Counted from the first letter of the stretch, positions 8,063 to 17,835 are shown. The stretch is DNA of 64,000 nt from Sphingomonas sp. 37zxx (GCF_000786205.1 NZ_JROH01000008.1:109994-173993), one strand, 5' to 3'. The notes: generated from the sequence alone by a model not told the origin. Numbers and translations are program-made.

Positions 8063-8091
8063 CGACTACGCTAACATTGCGGTAGTCGCAA
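8063..8091 (-). promoter_or_regulatory. Candidate promoter for tRNA-Ser
   Basis: On the minus strand TTGCGA (8091-8086) and TAGTCG (8068-8063) are separated by 17 bases, about 25 bases before the tRNA 5' end. The -35 element is good and the -10 weak, as is common in alphaproteobacterial housekeeping promoters. The call rests on spacing and position only. Confidence 0.3.
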
Positions 8092-8149
8092 GGTTCCCGC
8101 AACCGCTATCCCATTGTGTATCCGCCGCGGGCCGTGCCACGCTGGCGCC

Positions 8150-9025
8150 ATGTTGATCACCGCCCCCGTTTTGGCGCTGCTGCTCGCCTCGCTAGCGCCG
8201 CAGATCGCGCCTGTGTCACCCCCACCTCCGCCGATGCTGCCAAGCGATCCGCTGCCGACCGATTGGCGACCGATACCGGCGGATGAATTGCTGGTGATGA
8301 CGCTGGCCGATGGCCGTGTGGTGGTGATCCGGCTGGCTTCGCGGCTTGCGCCGGCACATGTCGCCAATATCCGCACCCTGGCGAAGGCCGGGTGGTGGGA
8401 TGGCGAAAGCATCTATCGCGTGCAGGAAAACTGGGTCGCGCAATGGGGCGATCCGACCGAGAAAAAGCCTTTGCCCGCAGGCATTGTCGAATCGCCCGCG
8501 CCTGAATTCGAAATCCCGGCGTTCGACGCAGCACAGCGGATGGCGCGGGCCGACGGCTATTCGACCGCATCGGGCTTCACCGCCGATGGCTGGCCGATCG
8601 CGACCGACGGCAAGGCGGCGTGGCTGACGCATTGCTATGGATCGGTCGGGGTCGCGCGCGACGCCCTGCCCAACACCGGCAGCGGCGCGGAATTATTTAC
8701 CCCGATCGGCCAGTCGGCACGCCGGCTCGATCGCAATTATACGGCTGTCGGGCGGATCATCGAGGGGATGCAGCATCTGTCGTCGCTCAAGCGAAGCGAT
8801 GCGCCGCTGGGGGTTTATGCCGATCCGGCAGAGCGGACGCCGATCCTGTCGGTGCGGCTGGCGAGCGATCTGCCGGAGGGCGAGCGGCCGAGCTTCGCTT
8901 ATCGCGCGGCGGATAATGTAAGGTTCGCAGCGTATCTTCGGTTGCGCGAAGTCCCGGCGGCTCCAACCGTGGCGGTGGGGGCCGCGGTTTGCGATCTGCC
9001 GCCACAAGTGCGGCGGGTTCCCTGA
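8150..9025 (+). CDS. Secreted cyclophilin-type peptidylprolyl isomerase
   Basis: The product has about 291 residues from the ATG at 8150. The start is chosen because a hydrophobic signal-like segment (LITAPVLALLLASLAP) follows at once, with a Pro-rich linker after it. The core resembles bacterial cyclophilins: VVIRLASRLAPAHVANIRTLA near the front, YRVQENWVAQWGDP as the central strand, and YGSVGVARD. The protein would catalyse cis-trans isomerisation of prolyl bonds during folding in the periplasm. The catalytic Arg/Phe pattern of CypA is only partly kept, and the protein has a large insertion before the YGSVG strand, as in other sphingomonad homologues. It stands alone, divergent from the tRNA and convergent with the Mla-like operon. 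Confidence 0.82.
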   Translation: MLITAPVLALLLASLAPQIAPVSPPPPPMLPSDPLPTDWRPIPADELLVMTLADGRVVVIRLASRLAPAHVANIRTLAKAGWWDGESIYRVQENWVAQWGDPTEKKPLPAGIVESPAPEFEIPAFDAAQRMARADGYSTASGFTADGWPIATDGKAAWLTHCYGSVGVARDALPNTGSGAELFTPIGQSARRLDRNYTAVGRIIEGMQHLSSLKRSDAPLGVYADPAERTPILSVRLASDLPEGERPSFAYRAADNVRFAAYLRLREVPAAPTVAVGAAVCDLPPQVRRVP

Positions 9026-9062
9026 CCGCTGTTGGCGGCAGAGACCGGCGGCAAAACGAGCC

Positions 9063-9644
9063 TTAGCGGCCCACCCAATCAGCGACTTCGCCCGCGACCT
9101 GATTGGCTGCCTGGTTGAGCGCGACCCCGGCATTGGCCGCGTCGATCGCGGTCACCGGCACGCGCGCTTCGAAACGGCGCTTTTCGAATGCGCCGGCATC
9201 TTTGCGCAACAACGCGCCGTCAAAGGTGACGATCGCTTCGCTGGTGGCGGCATCGAAGCCGAAATTCCGCAACTCGCCCGACAATTGCGCGCCAGGGTCG
9301 ATGTTCGACTGCCGGCCTGACAGCACGACATGGCCAGTGCGGCTGGTCAGCGTATCCGACAATAGTCGCGCGAACAGCCGGGCGGGCGGCTCGACCCATA
9401 GCGCGTCCTTCACATAGGTGATCGACGTGTCGGTCGACCGCACCGGCACCCGAGCGACCGCAAGCTCCTGCGGCGTCGAGGGTACCATGATCGTGATCGT
9501 GGGGGCGTTGCCCGACGAACGGTTTTGCCCGACCGGCACCGCCGCCGCGCTGGTGAGGGTGAGCAGCGAGGGTGGTGGCTCTGCCCCGAAGCGGATACAG
9601 GCCGATAGCGGCAGCGCGGCGAGCAGGATGATGAGCTTCTTCAT
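9063..9644 (-). CDS. ABC-transport auxiliary lipoprotein (PqiC-like)
   Basis: This 193-residue lipoprotein has a signal peptide with lipobox LSAC (Cys near residue 16). It shows the layout of the ABC-type transport auxiliary component family (PqiC/YmbA relatives): a region of the type VPSTPQELAVARVP followed by a conserved patch around YVKDALWVEPPARLFARLL. It is the last gene of the minus-strand operon after MlaD, MlaF and MlaE homologues. It probably sits at the inner face of the outer membrane and docks the MCE protein. The start at 9644 is preferred over upstream in-frame codons because the signal sequence begins there. Confidence 0.85.
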   Translation of the reverse strand: MKKLIILLAALPLSACIRFGAEPPPSLLTLTSAAAVPVGQNRSSGNAPTITIMVPSTPQELAVARVPVRSTDTSITYVKDALWVEPPARLFARLLSDTLTSRTGHVVLSGRQSNIDPGAQLSGELRNFGFDAATSEAIVTFDGALLRKDAGAFEKRRFEARVPVTAIDAANAGVALNQAANQVAGEVADWVGR

Positions 9645-9666
9645 GGCCGATGCCTCACGGAATGCG

Positions 9667-10632
9667 TCACTTGGGTTCATAATCGGGCAGCTTGGGCGAA
9701 CCGACGAGTGAGCCGGCACCACCACGGTTCACCTTCTCGGCAACCTCGGACAGCGCCTCGGTCATCTGGCGAAGATCGGCGACCAACTGCCCGACTTCGG
9801 GAACGGTCTGCTTGGAGAAGGCCTGAAGCCCCGGGCGCGCATCGCCGATCGCCGCGTCGAGCGTTTCGGCGCTTTTCTGGGCGGCGAGGATCGTCTTGTT
9901 CAAGTTCGCCATGACCGGGCGAAGGTCATCGTCGAGCACCGTATTGGTGGTGGCGGCAAGCTGGCCGATCTGTTCGGCGGCAATGCCGGCACGGCGGATC
10001 GCCATCTGGGTCTCGGCAAGCGTCGCGGCAATCTCTGGGCCACGATCGGCCAGCGCGCCCGACAGGCGATTGGTGTTCTCGAGGATGCCCGCGATCGATT
10101 GCTGATTGCGGTCGGACAGCAATTCGGTCAGCCGCTCGGTAAGGGTCGAGATACGCTCGAGCAGCATCGGCGCGGTATTGAGCAGTGCGCCAAGTCCGCC
10201 CTGTTTGGTCGGGATCATCGGCACGCCGAACGGGCAATCGGCCGACGCATTTTTGTTGGGGCATACCAGCGGCGGCGCACCCTTGACCGCACCATCAAGC
10301 GCGATCTGGCTGACTCCGGTGAAGCCGACGCCCTGGATCGTCGCAGTGGTGCCTTCGAGCACCGGCACATCGGCGTTCACCCGGATGCGCACTCGCACGA
10401 ATTGCGGATCGGGCTTGAACAGCGCGATCTCGGTTACCTGGCCCGAGGGCACGCCCGAAAAGGCGACCGGCGACCCTTTGTTCACGCCATCGACCGCTTG
10501 TTTGAAAAAGATGTCATATTCTTTTTCATTGCCGCCGCTCAGCCGCGCCAGCCAGACGGTGAAGAGCGCCAGCATCAGCAGCAGGATCAGCACGACGGCA
10601 CCGACAAGAACGTGATTCGATCGGGTTTCCAT
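9667..10632 (-). CDS. MlaD-family MCE lipid-binding protein
   Basis: This 321-residue protein has one N-terminal membrane helix (about residues 8-30) and one MCE domain (about 38-125) with the family pattern VAFSGVPSGQVTEI and GVGFTGVSQIAL. A long helical C-terminal region follows. MCE proteins form hexameric rings in the periplasm that pass lipids between membranes. Between the MCE strands and the helices is a short Cys-containing loop (LVCPNKNASADCPFG). The gene lies 3 bases downstream of the ATPase gene and 22 bases upstream of the auxiliary lipoprotein gene. It is a single-MCE protein, like MlaD rather than PqiB. Confidence 0.92.
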   Translation of the reverse strand: METRSNHVLVGAVVLILLLMLALFTVWLARLSGGNEKEYDIFFKQAVDGVNKGSPVAFSGVPSGQVTEIALFKPDPQFVRVRIRVNADVPVLEGTTATIQGVGFTGVSQIALDGAVKGAPPLVCPNKNASADCPFGVPMIPTKQGGLGALLNTAPMLLERISTLTERLTELLSDRNQQSIAGILENTNRLSGALADRGPEIAATLAETQMAIRRAGIAAEQIGQLAATTNTVLDDDLRPVMANLNKTILAAQKSAETLDAAIGDARPGLQAFSKQTVPEVGQLVADLRQMTEALSEVAEKVNRGGAGSLVGSPKLPDYEPK

Positions 10633-10635
10633 GCC

Positions 10636-11469
10636 TTACCTCATGCTCGCTGGCGGCTTGGCCCGCTCGGCGCTGTCGACCGCGGCGCGCCCGCGCGGTC
10701 CATTGAAATATTCCTGAATCCACGGGTGGTCCAGCGCCAGCAATTCGGGGATGGTGCCGACGGCGATCACCTTCTTATCCGCAAGCACCGCCACCCGGTC
10801 GCAAATCGCGTATAACGTATCGAGATCGTGGGTGATCAGAAACACGGTAAGCCCCAGCGTCCGCTGAAGCGATTTGGTGAGTTCGTCGAATGCGGCGGCG
10901 CCGATCGGATCGAGTCCGGCGGTCGGCTCATCGAGGAACAGCAATTCGGGGTCCAGCGCCAGCGCGCGGGCAAGCCCGGCGCGTTTTTTCATGCCGCCCG
11001 ACAATTCCGCCGGATATTTGGGACCGGCATCGGCGGACAATCCCGCCATCACCACCTTGTACGCGGCGATTTCGCTGACCAGCACCGGATCGAGCCGGGG
11101 ATAAAATTCCTTGATCGGCACCTGGACATTTTCAGACACGGTCAGCGTCGAGAACAGCGCACCGCCCTGGAACAACACGCCCCAACGCTTGCGGATCTCT
11201 GTCGCTTCAGTCTCTTCGCGATCGAGCGTGGTTTCGCCGAACACCTCGATCGCGCCTTCGACCGGATGCTGAAGCCCGATGATCGAGCGCATCAGCACCG
11301 ATTTGCCGGTGCCCGACCCGCCAACCACGCCGATGATTTCCCCCCGCCGAACGTCGAGGTCGAGATTTTCATGCACGACCTGGTCGCCGAACGCATTTTT
11401 CAGCCCGCGCACGCAGATGATGAAATCGTCGTCGCGTTCCTGCGCCAGCGGCTGGTCCTGCGCGATCAT
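10636..11469 (-). CDS. MlaF-like ABC transporter ATP-binding protein
   Basis: The product has 277 residues. All ABC ATPase motifs are present: Walker A GGSGTGKS, Q-loop in VLFQGGALF, signature LSGGMKKRAGLARAL, Walker B LLFLDEPTAGLD and the switch His in LITHD. The GALF segment after the Q-loop is typical of the Mkl/MlaF subfamily that drives MlaE permeases. The start at 11469 overlaps the permease stop (ATGA), showing coupling. The cell would use it to power phospholipid or hydrophobic-solute transfer through the MCE ring. Confidence 0.94.
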   Translation of the reverse strand: MIAQDQPLAQERDDDFIICVRGLKNAFGDQVVHENLDLDVRRGEIIGVVGGSGTGKSVLMRSIIGLQHPVEGAIEVFGETTLDREETEATEIRKRWGVLFQGGALFSTLTVSENVQVPIKEFYPRLDPVLVSEIAAYKVVMAGLSADAGPKYPAELSGGMKKRAGLARALALDPELLFLDEPTAGLDPIGAAAFDELTKSLQRTLGLTVFLITHDLDTLYAICDRVAVLADKKVIAVGTIPELLALDHPWIQEYFNGPRGRAAVDSAERAKPPASMR

Positions 11470-12572
11470 ATCCAGCCGACCCAGGTGAAGAACACCGCGA
11501 AAAAGGCGTCGAGGACGATGACAAGGAAGATCGCCTGCACGACCGCGCTGGTGGTGCGAAGCCCGACCTGTTCGGCATCGCTTTCGACCAGCATGCCCTG
11601 ATAACAGCCCGACATCGCGATGATCGCGCCAAACACCGGAGCCTTGACCAGTCCGACATAGAGATCGGTGATCGGCACGACTTCGCGGATACGCTGGATG
11701 AAGGTGATCGGCGGGATGTCGAGGGTGGCCCAGCTCAGCAGCCCGCCGCCGATGATCGCCACGACCGACGCATAGAAGCCGAGCAGCGGCATCAGCAGCA
11801 CCGCGGCGAGCACGCGCGGCACCACCAATGCTTCCATCGGCGACACGCCGATTGTCCGCATCGCATCGATTTCCTCGGTCAGTTTCATCGTGCCGAGTTG
11901 CGCGGCAAATGCCGAACCCGACCGGCCAGCGACCATGATCGCGGTCATCAACACGCCGAGCTCGCGAAGCGTGAGGCGACCGATCAGGTTGATCGTGAAC
12001 ACCTCTGCTCCGAACTGGCGGAGCTGGACCGCTCCTTGCTGGGCGATCACGATGCCGATCAGGAAGCTCATCAAGCCGACAATGCCGAGCGCCGAGACGC
12101 CGACCACTTCGAATCGGTGGACGACGGCATTGAAGCGGAAACGGCGCGGATGGCGGATGACATTGCCAAAGGCGAGCACGGTCGCGCCCATGAAGCCGAG
12201 CAAGCCCCACATGCTGCGGCCCGCCTGAACGGTGGCATCGCCGATGTCGGCAAGCGCGCGCATCGCGACATTATCGGGCTTTGCCGAGCTGCTTAACGGC
12301 TGGTCGGCGGCAACGACCTGCTCCATCAGCTTGGTGCCGGCTTCGCTAAGCCCGACAATCTCAGCACCGCGATCACGGGCGAAGCGATGCACAATCCACG
12401 CACCGACGGTGTCGATCCGATCGACATCGGTGAGGTCAATCCGTTGGACGCCGCCATCGACCTGTTCGAGTCGGTCGGGCAAATCCCCCAGCCGCGCGAG
12501 CGACAAGTCGCCCTGCATGCGGATGGTGTCGCCATCGGCGCCGTCGCGGGCAAAGTCGGCCATGCGCTTCAT
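11466..12572 (-). CDS. STAS-fused MlaE-family permease
   Basis: This 368-residue protein joins an N-terminal STAS domain (about 1-95) to an MlaE permease (about 120-368) with five or so membrane helices and the conserved GRSGSAFAAQLGTMKLTEEIDAM motif. In E. coli the STAS partner is a separate protein, MlaB; here it is covalently attached, a known arrangement in alphaproteobacteria. No separate MlaB or MlaC gene is adjacent. The start at 12572 has GGAG seven bases upstream. It is the first gene of the four-gene operon and is divergent from a HAD phosphatase gene 50 bases away. Confidence 0.93.
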   Translation of the reverse strand: MKRMADFARDGADGDTIRMQGDLSLARLGDLPDRLEQVDGGVQRIDLTDVDRIDTVGAWIVHRFARDRGAEIVGLSEAGTKLMEQVVAADQPLSSSAKPDNVAMRALADIGDATVQAGRSMWGLLGFMGATVLAFGNVIRHPRRFRFNAVVHRFEVVGVSALGIVGLMSFLIGIVIAQQGAVQLRQFGAEVFTINLIGRLTLRELGVLMTAIMVAGRSGSAFAAQLGTMKLTEEIDAMRTIGVSPMEALVVPRVLAAVLLMPLLGFYASVVAIIGGGLLSWATLDIPPITFIQRIREVVPITDLYVGLVKAPVFGAIIAMSGCYQGMLVESDAEQVGLRTTSAVVQAIFLVIVLDAFFAVFFTWVGWI

Positions 12573-12622
12573 CGCCTGTCTCCATCGTCGATTTGAGATG
12601 GAACGGCAAGGATATAGGGGGC

Positions 12623-13306
12623 ATGGCCCGATACATGGAACGGCTGGCAATTTACGACATGGACAAAACGGTCACGCGGCGCGCGACCTGGACCCGGTTC
12701 CTGATCGCGGCGGCGGCGCGGCATGCGCCGTGGCGGTTGGTGTTGCTGCCCGTCGCCGGTTTGGCGGCGCTGGGCCATCCGCTGAAGCTGATCGACCGTG
12801 CCGGATTGAAGCGGGTGACCCAGCGGCTGATGCTGGGACGGCGCGTTACGGCGCGCGACATGGCCCGGCTGGTCGCTGCGTTTGGCGAGGCGACAGATCG
12901 CGATGATGTGCTGGTGGCGGCGCGCGCCCGGATCGCCGCCGATCGCGCCGCGGGGTATCGGCTGGTACTGGCGACCGCATCCTATCGTTATTATGCCGAG
13001 GTGATCGCCGCCCGGCTTGGCTTCGACGCGGTGATCGCGACCGAGGTTCGCCGCGATGATGCGGGCGATGTGCTGAGCGGGGTGGCGGGCGACAATTGCT
13101 ATGGCCCCGCCAAGCTGGCTATGATCGAGGCGTGGATGGCGCGCGAGGGGATTGCGCGCGATCAGGCCCAAATCCGGTTCTACAGCGATCATGTTTCTGA
13201 TGCGCCGGCGTTGCGCTGGGCCGATGAGGCCTTTGCGGTGAACGCGCACCCGCCACTGGCAGCGCTGGCGGCGCGCGAGGGCTGGGCAATTCTCGACTGG
13301 CGGTGA
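12623..13306 (+). CDS. HAD-IB family phosphatase
   Basis: This 227-residue protein has the HAD nucleophile motif YDMDKTVT near residue 12, a Thr/Ser motif in LVLATASY, and the acidic motif YSDHVSDAP near the end. These match HAD subfamily IB (SerB-like and related phosphatases). The substrate is not evident; phosphoserine or a lipid phosphate are both possible. The start at 12623 gives the usual short lead into the DxD motif. It shares a 50-base divergent promoter region with the Mla-like operon, so a link to envelope lipids is possible but unproven. Confidence 0.88.
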   Translation: MARYMERLAIYDMDKTVTRRATWTRFLIAAAARHAPWRLVLLPVAGLAALGHPLKLIDRAGLKRVTQRLMLGRRVTARDMARLVAAFGEATDRDDVLVAARARIAADRAAGYRLVLATASYRYYAEVIAARLGFDAVIATEVRRDDAGDVLSGVAGDNCYGPAKLAMIEAWMAREGIARDQAQIRFYSDHVSDAPALRWADEAFAVNAHPPLAALAAREGWAILDWR

Positions 13307-13322
13307 GGGCGTGTGGGGCGGC

Positions 13323-14594
13323 TCATAGCCAGCCATCGATCGCATGGATTGCCAGCCCGACGATCCCGCCGACCAACGTGCCGTTGATCCGAATATATTG
13401 CAGGTCGCGGCCAACCGCGTTTTCCAGTCGACCGGTGATCGTCGCTGCATCCCATCCGCGCACGGTATCGCTAACCAGCCGGACGATCGCGTCGCCATAG
13501 TCCGATGCGGCACCCACGGCAGCGCGGCGGGCGAAGCGGTTGATCGTTGCCGCGAGCGCCGGATCGGATTGCAACGTGGTGCCCAGCTGGCGCAGGCCAT
13601 CGCCCAGCCGCCCGGCCATCATCGCATCGGGATCGCGCGCAAGCTGCAACAGCCCGGCGCGCATCGTTTCCCACACGCCCTGCCACCAACTGCCAAGCGC
13701 CGGGTTTGCGAGCATTTCATCCTTGAACCGCGCGACCTTTGCCTGGGTCTCGGGGTCGTGCTGCAAATCATGCGCGAGCTGCGCCAGTCCTTCCTCGGCT
13801 TTGGCACGCAAGGGGTGATCGGGGTCGTCGGCCATCGCATGGACCAGCGTTTCCAGCCCGTCGATGATCTTGTTCGCCAGCGTTTCGTCGAGGCCCGTCC
13901 AGCGAAGGACCGCGCCCGCACGCTCCTGCACCATCGCACGGATCAGATGCTCGTTTGATTCGAGGATTCGCGCGGCCCAGCGGATGCTGCCGTCCATCAG
14001 CGGGCCGTGGCGGCCATCGGCGATCGCTGCGGCCAGCGCCTGTCCGAGCAGCGGGGCGACGTCGAGCCGGCGAAGCTGTCCCGACAGCGCCCCGCGAACC
14101 ATCCCGCCCAAGCGATCCTGATCGAGCGATTCGAGCATGTTGGCAGCCAACCGCGCCGCGCCATAGCGCATCCGCCCGCCTGCCGCGCCAGTGTTTCCTT
14201 GCGTCAGCCATCGCCCCGCCGCGCCCGCGACATCGATTCCGCGCATCCGCTGTGCGACGACCCGCGGGATGAGGAAATTGTCCTTGAGGAACACCGCGAG
14301 CGTGTCGCCGATCCGGTTCTTGTTGCGCGGGACGATCGCGGTATGCGGGATCGGCAGCCCGAGCGGATGGCGGAATAGCGCAGTAACCGCGAACCAATCC
14401 GCCAATCCGCCGACCATCGCCGCCTCGGCGAATGACTGAATATAGCCCCAGGCGGGATGGCCGCTGACATTATACCGGGCAACCAGGAAAAGCCCCGCCA
14501 TCGCCACCAGCAAACCGGTGGCGACGCGCCGCATCCGCACCAGGGCGGGCGGCGGGGTGTCGCCCGATCGGATGCTGGATGCGCGCAGACTCAT
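13323..14594 (-). CDS. DUF445 family membrane protein
   Basis: This 423-residue protein has an N-terminal membrane helix (ATGLLVAMAGLFLVARY, about residues 25-42). The DUF445 signature region follows, with EAAMVGGLADWFAVTALFRHPLGLPIPHTAIVP. The rest is a long helical domain, and a last hydrophobic segment sits at the C terminus. The family is widespread and of unknown function; it is thought to be inner-membrane anchored. Its 3' end is 16 bases from the convergent HAD gene. Its start lies 31 bases downstream of the RND pump stop, so it may be cotranscribed with the pump. Confidence 0.88.
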   Translation of the reverse strand: MSLRASSIRSGDTPPPALVRMRRVATGLLVAMAGLFLVARYNVSGHPAWGYIQSFAEAAMVGGLADWFAVTALFRHPLGLPIPHTAIVPRNKNRIGDTLAVFLKDNFLIPRVVAQRMRGIDVAGAAGRWLTQGNTGAAGGRMRYGAARLAANMLESLDQDRLGGMVRGALSGQLRRLDVAPLLGQALAAAIADGRHGPLMDGSIRWAARILESNEHLIRAMVQERAGAVLRWTGLDETLANKIIDGLETLVHAMADDPDHPLRAKAEEGLAQLAHDLQHDPETQAKVARFKDEMLANPALGSWWQGVWETMRAGLLQLARDPDAMMAGRLGDGLRQLGTTLQSDPALAATINRFARRAAVGAASDYGDAIVRLVSDTVRGWDAATITGRLENAVGRDLQYIRINGTLVGGIVGLAIHAIDGWL

Positions 14595-14625
14595 CAGGGC
14601 CTTAATCCCCCAGCCGGGGGAAGGT

Positions 14626-17600
14626 TCACTCGGCTGGCTGGGTGCCGACGTCACCCTGGCCCGGGCGATACGGGATCCGCCCGCCCGGCGTGTGATCTAG
14701 CATCGGCCCGACGGGGTCGCCGTCGCCCGGACGATAGGTCAGCAGCCGCTTCGACAGGCGCGGGCCGACCCAGCGTTCGATCCCCACCGCCAGGCTGAAG
14801 GTGGCGGGAACGATGACCAGCGTCAAAATTGTGGAGACGATAAGGCCGCCGATCACGGTGATGCCCATTGGGGCACGCCATGATCCATCGCCCGACAGCG
14901 ACAGCGCGGTCGGCAACATGCCGAAGACCATGGCGACGGTGGTCATCACGATCGGCTGCGCGCGCTTATGCCCGGCGTCGACGATCGCGGTGAACTTGTC
15001 GACGCCCTGTTCCATTTCCTCGAGCGCGAAATCGATCAGCAGGATCGAATTCTTGGCGACGATCCCCAGCAGCATCAACAGCCCGATATAGACCGGCATC
15101 GAAATCGGGTTGCCCGTGATCCACAGCGCGAGCAAGCCGCCCAGCGGTGCCAGCAGCAGCGATCCCATGTTCACAAAGGGCGGCATGATCCGCTTGTAGA
15201 GCAACACCAGCACCGCAAAGACCAACAGGATTCCTGAAATGACGGCGATGATGAAGTTGTTGATCATCTCGCCCTGCCATTTGGCCTGGCCCAGCGTCAG
15301 ACGGTTCACGCCGATCGGCAGGTTCTTCATGGTCGGCAAGGCATCGATGGCCTTCATCGCTTCACCCGAAACGACACCTGGGGCAAGATCGGCACCGATC
15401 ATCAGGCGGCGCTGTTGGTTGATCCGATCGATACGGGTGGGGCCGGCCCCGAAGCCGATATCGGCGACGACGCGCAGCGGCACCGATCCGCCCGCGTTGG
15501 TGGGCACTGGCAGATTCTCGATCGTCGACAGCTTCTCGCGTGCGTCCTCGCTCAGCGCGACGCGGATCGGAATCTGCCGATCGTTGAGCGAGAATCGCGC
15601 ACTGTTCTGGTCGATGTCGCCAAGTGTTGCGATCCGGATCGCGCTGGACAGCGCCTGTGTCGTCACCCCCAGGCTGGCGGCAAGGTCGAGGCGCGGGCGA
15701 ATGGTTATTTCCGGCCGTTTCATGTCGCCTGATACGCGCGGCGCAACCACCATCGGCAGCGTCGTCATTTCAGCCATGATCTTGTTGGCGGTGTCGTTCA
15801 GCACCACCGGGTCTTCGCCGCCCAGCGTAATCGACAAGTCCCGCCCGCCCGATCCCCAGCCCATTTGCGAGCGGAAGGCGACCCGCGCGTCGGGAATCTT
15901 GTTGAATTCGGGGGCGAGGCTGCGTTCGAACTCGACGCTGGTCATCTTCTTGTCTTCGGCCAGCATCGCGGTGACGCGGCCATTGCCGACAAAGGCGCGG
16001 GCATAGGTGTCGGTCACCACCGGCTGCGCCGCCAATATGTCCTTCACGCGATCCACCACCGCCTGGGTTTGCGCCAGCGTGGTGCCAGGGACCATTTCGA
16101 TCGTCGCGGTTGAGTTATCCTGGTCCTGGGTCGGCTGGAACGTCTGCGGCAGCACCATAAGTAGCGCAGCAGTCGCCACCATCGCCACCGCACCAAGCCC
16201 CATCACCCACAGGCGATGGTCGAGCAATGGAGCCACGACGAAGCGATTGAAGCGGCCCTTTGCCGCCACCTGCCCGGCCCGATCATGGTTCAGTGACCAG
16301 CGGAGCAAACCGACATAGCGGTCCATCGCCCAGCCTTCGCCATGTTCGGCGTGGCCCTTTGCCTTCAAGAAATAAGCGGCAAGCATTGGCGTGATGAGGC
16401 GTGCGACCGCGAGGCTGACGAGTACCGCTGCTACAACGGTAAGGCCGAAATTCTTGAAGAACTGACCCGAAATGCCGGGCATCATGCCCACCGGCAGGAA
16501 TACCGCGACGATCGCCATCGTCGTCGCCAGCACCGCCATGCCGATTTCATCGGCGGCATCGATCGATGCCTGATAGGCCGATTTGCCCATCCGCATGTGC
16601 CGCACGATATTCTCGATCTCGACGATCGCATCGTCGACCAGCACGCCCGCGACCAGGCTGAGCGCCAGCAGCGTCATCTGGTTGAGGGTGAACCCCATCA
16701 GGTCCATGAACCAGAAGGCGGGAATTGCCGAGAGCGGGATCGCCAGCGACGAAATGATCGTTGCGCGCCAATCGCGCAGGAAGAAGAATACGACGATAAC
16801 CGCCAGAACCGCGCCTTCAATCATCGCGGTAATCGCGGTTTCGTACTGCGCCTCGACATATTTGACGTTGTTGAACAGCAGTTCGAACTGTACCTTGGGG
16901 TTGCGTTCGTTGAGTGCCTTCAACTTTTCCTGCGCGCCGTGAAAGACCGCGACGTCGGATTCGCCCTTGGCGCGCTTGATGTCGAAGGCGACGACCTGCC
17001 CGCCATTATATTCCGCGTTCGAGCGGCGCTCGGCGATGCTGTCGCGCACTTGCGCGATGTCGGACAGGCGGACGCTGCGGCCAGCGACCGGGATTTGGGT
17101 CTGGCCCAGATCATAGGCGGTCTGAGCGTCGCCGATCACGCGGACCGACTGTTCGGAGCCAGCGATTTCGGCGCGGCCGCCGGCGGCGTTGAGGTTCACC
17201 TGGCGAAGCGCCTGGTTCACTTGGGAAGCGGTGAGCCCCATTGATTGCAGGCGGGTAGGATCAAGAACGACCCGAATTTCGCGATTGACGCCACCGATAC
17301 GATCCACCGCCGACAGGCCGGGGACCGAGAGCAATTCCTTGGCGACGGTGTTGTCGACATACCAGCTTAGCTGTTCGATCGTCATGTCGGGCGCGATCGC
17401 GGTGAAGCTGGCCATATCATTGTCGGTGGTGTTGGCGCGGAACACCTGCGGCTCAAGAATACCTTCGGGCAAATCGCCGCGGATCTGGTTCACCGCCTCG
17501 CGCACATCCTGCACCGCGCGATCGATCGGGGTGCCGATATTGAGCTGGATGACCGTCTGCGACTGGCCTTCGGTGACACTCGATTCGATTTGGTCGATGC

Positions 17601-17835
17601 CCTGCAGGCTGCGTACCGCCGCCTCGACCCGCTGCGTCACCTGGGTTTCGAGCTCGGTCGGGGCTGCGCCCGGCTGGCTGATGACGACGATTGCGACCGG
17701 GAAGTCGATATCGGGGTCTTGATTCACGTCCATCCGCATGAAGCTGACGATCCCCGCCAGCGTCAGCGCTACGAACAGGACGAGCGATGGCACCGGGTTG
17801 CGAATCGACCAGGCCGAGATGTTGCGGAAGTTCAT
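14626..17835 (-). CDS. RND multidrug efflux permease (HAE1 family)
   Basis: This 1069-residue protein shows the AcrB/MexB family layout: one N-terminal helix, a large periplasmic loop, six helices, a second loop and six helices. The proton-relay Asp pair is seen in LVAGVLVDDAIVEIENI, and the family motif GISGQFFKNFGLTV is present. It would form the inner-membrane trimer of a tripartite pump that exports drugs, dyes or lipophilic compounds using proton motive force. The adaptor gene lies 13 bases upstream on the same strand. No TolC-like outer-membrane factor or TetR repressor is encoded nearby, so both must come from elsewhere. Confidence 0.95.
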   Translation of the reverse strand: MNFRNISAWSIRNPVPSLVLFVALTLAGIVSFMRMDVNQDPDIDFPVAIVVISQPGAAPTELETQVTQRVEAAVRSLQGIDQIESSVTEGQSQTVIQLNIGTPIDRAVQDVREAVNQIRGDLPEGILEPQVFRANTTDNDMASFTAIAPDMTIEQLSWYVDNTVAKELLSVPGLSAVDRIGGVNREIRVVLDPTRLQSMGLTASQVNQALRQVNLNAAGGRAEIAGSEQSVRVIGDAQTAYDLGQTQIPVAGRSVRLSDIAQVRDSIAERRSNAEYNGGQVVAFDIKRAKGESDVAVFHGAQEKLKALNERNPKVQFELLFNNVKYVEAQYETAITAMIEGAVLAVIVVFFFLRDWRATIISSLAIPLSAIPAFWFMDLMGFTLNQMTLLALSLVAGVLVDDAIVEIENIVRHMRMGKSAYQASIDAADEIGMAVLATTMAIVAVFLPVGMMPGISGQFFKNFGLTVVAAVLVSLAVARLITPMLAAYFLKAKGHAEHGEGWAMDRYVGLLRWSLNHDRAGQVAAKGRFNRFVVAPLLDHRLWVMGLGAVAMVATAALLMVLPQTFQPTQDQDNSTATIEMVPGTTLAQTQAVVDRVKDILAAQPVVTDTYARAFVGNGRVTAMLAEDKKMTSVEFERSLAPEFNKIPDARVAFRSQMGWGSGGRDLSITLGGEDPVVLNDTANKIMAEMTTLPMVVAPRVSGDMKRPEITIRPRLDLAASLGVTTQALSSAIRIATLGDIDQNSARFSLNDRQIPIRVALSEDAREKLSTIENLPVPTNAGGSVPLRVVADIGFGAGPTRIDRINQQRRLMIGADLAPGVVSGEAMKAIDALPTMKNLPIGVNRLTLGQAKWQGEMINNFIIAVISGILLVFAVLVLLYKRIMPPFVNMGSLLLAPLGGLLALWITGNPISMPVYIGLLMLLGIVAKNSILLIDFALEEMEQGVDKFTAIVDAGHKRAQPIVMTTVAMVFGMLPTALSLSGDGSWRAPMGITVIGGLIVSTILTLVIVPATFSLAVGIERWVGPRLSKRLLTYRPGDGDPVGPMLDHTPGGRIPYRPGQGDVGTQPAE

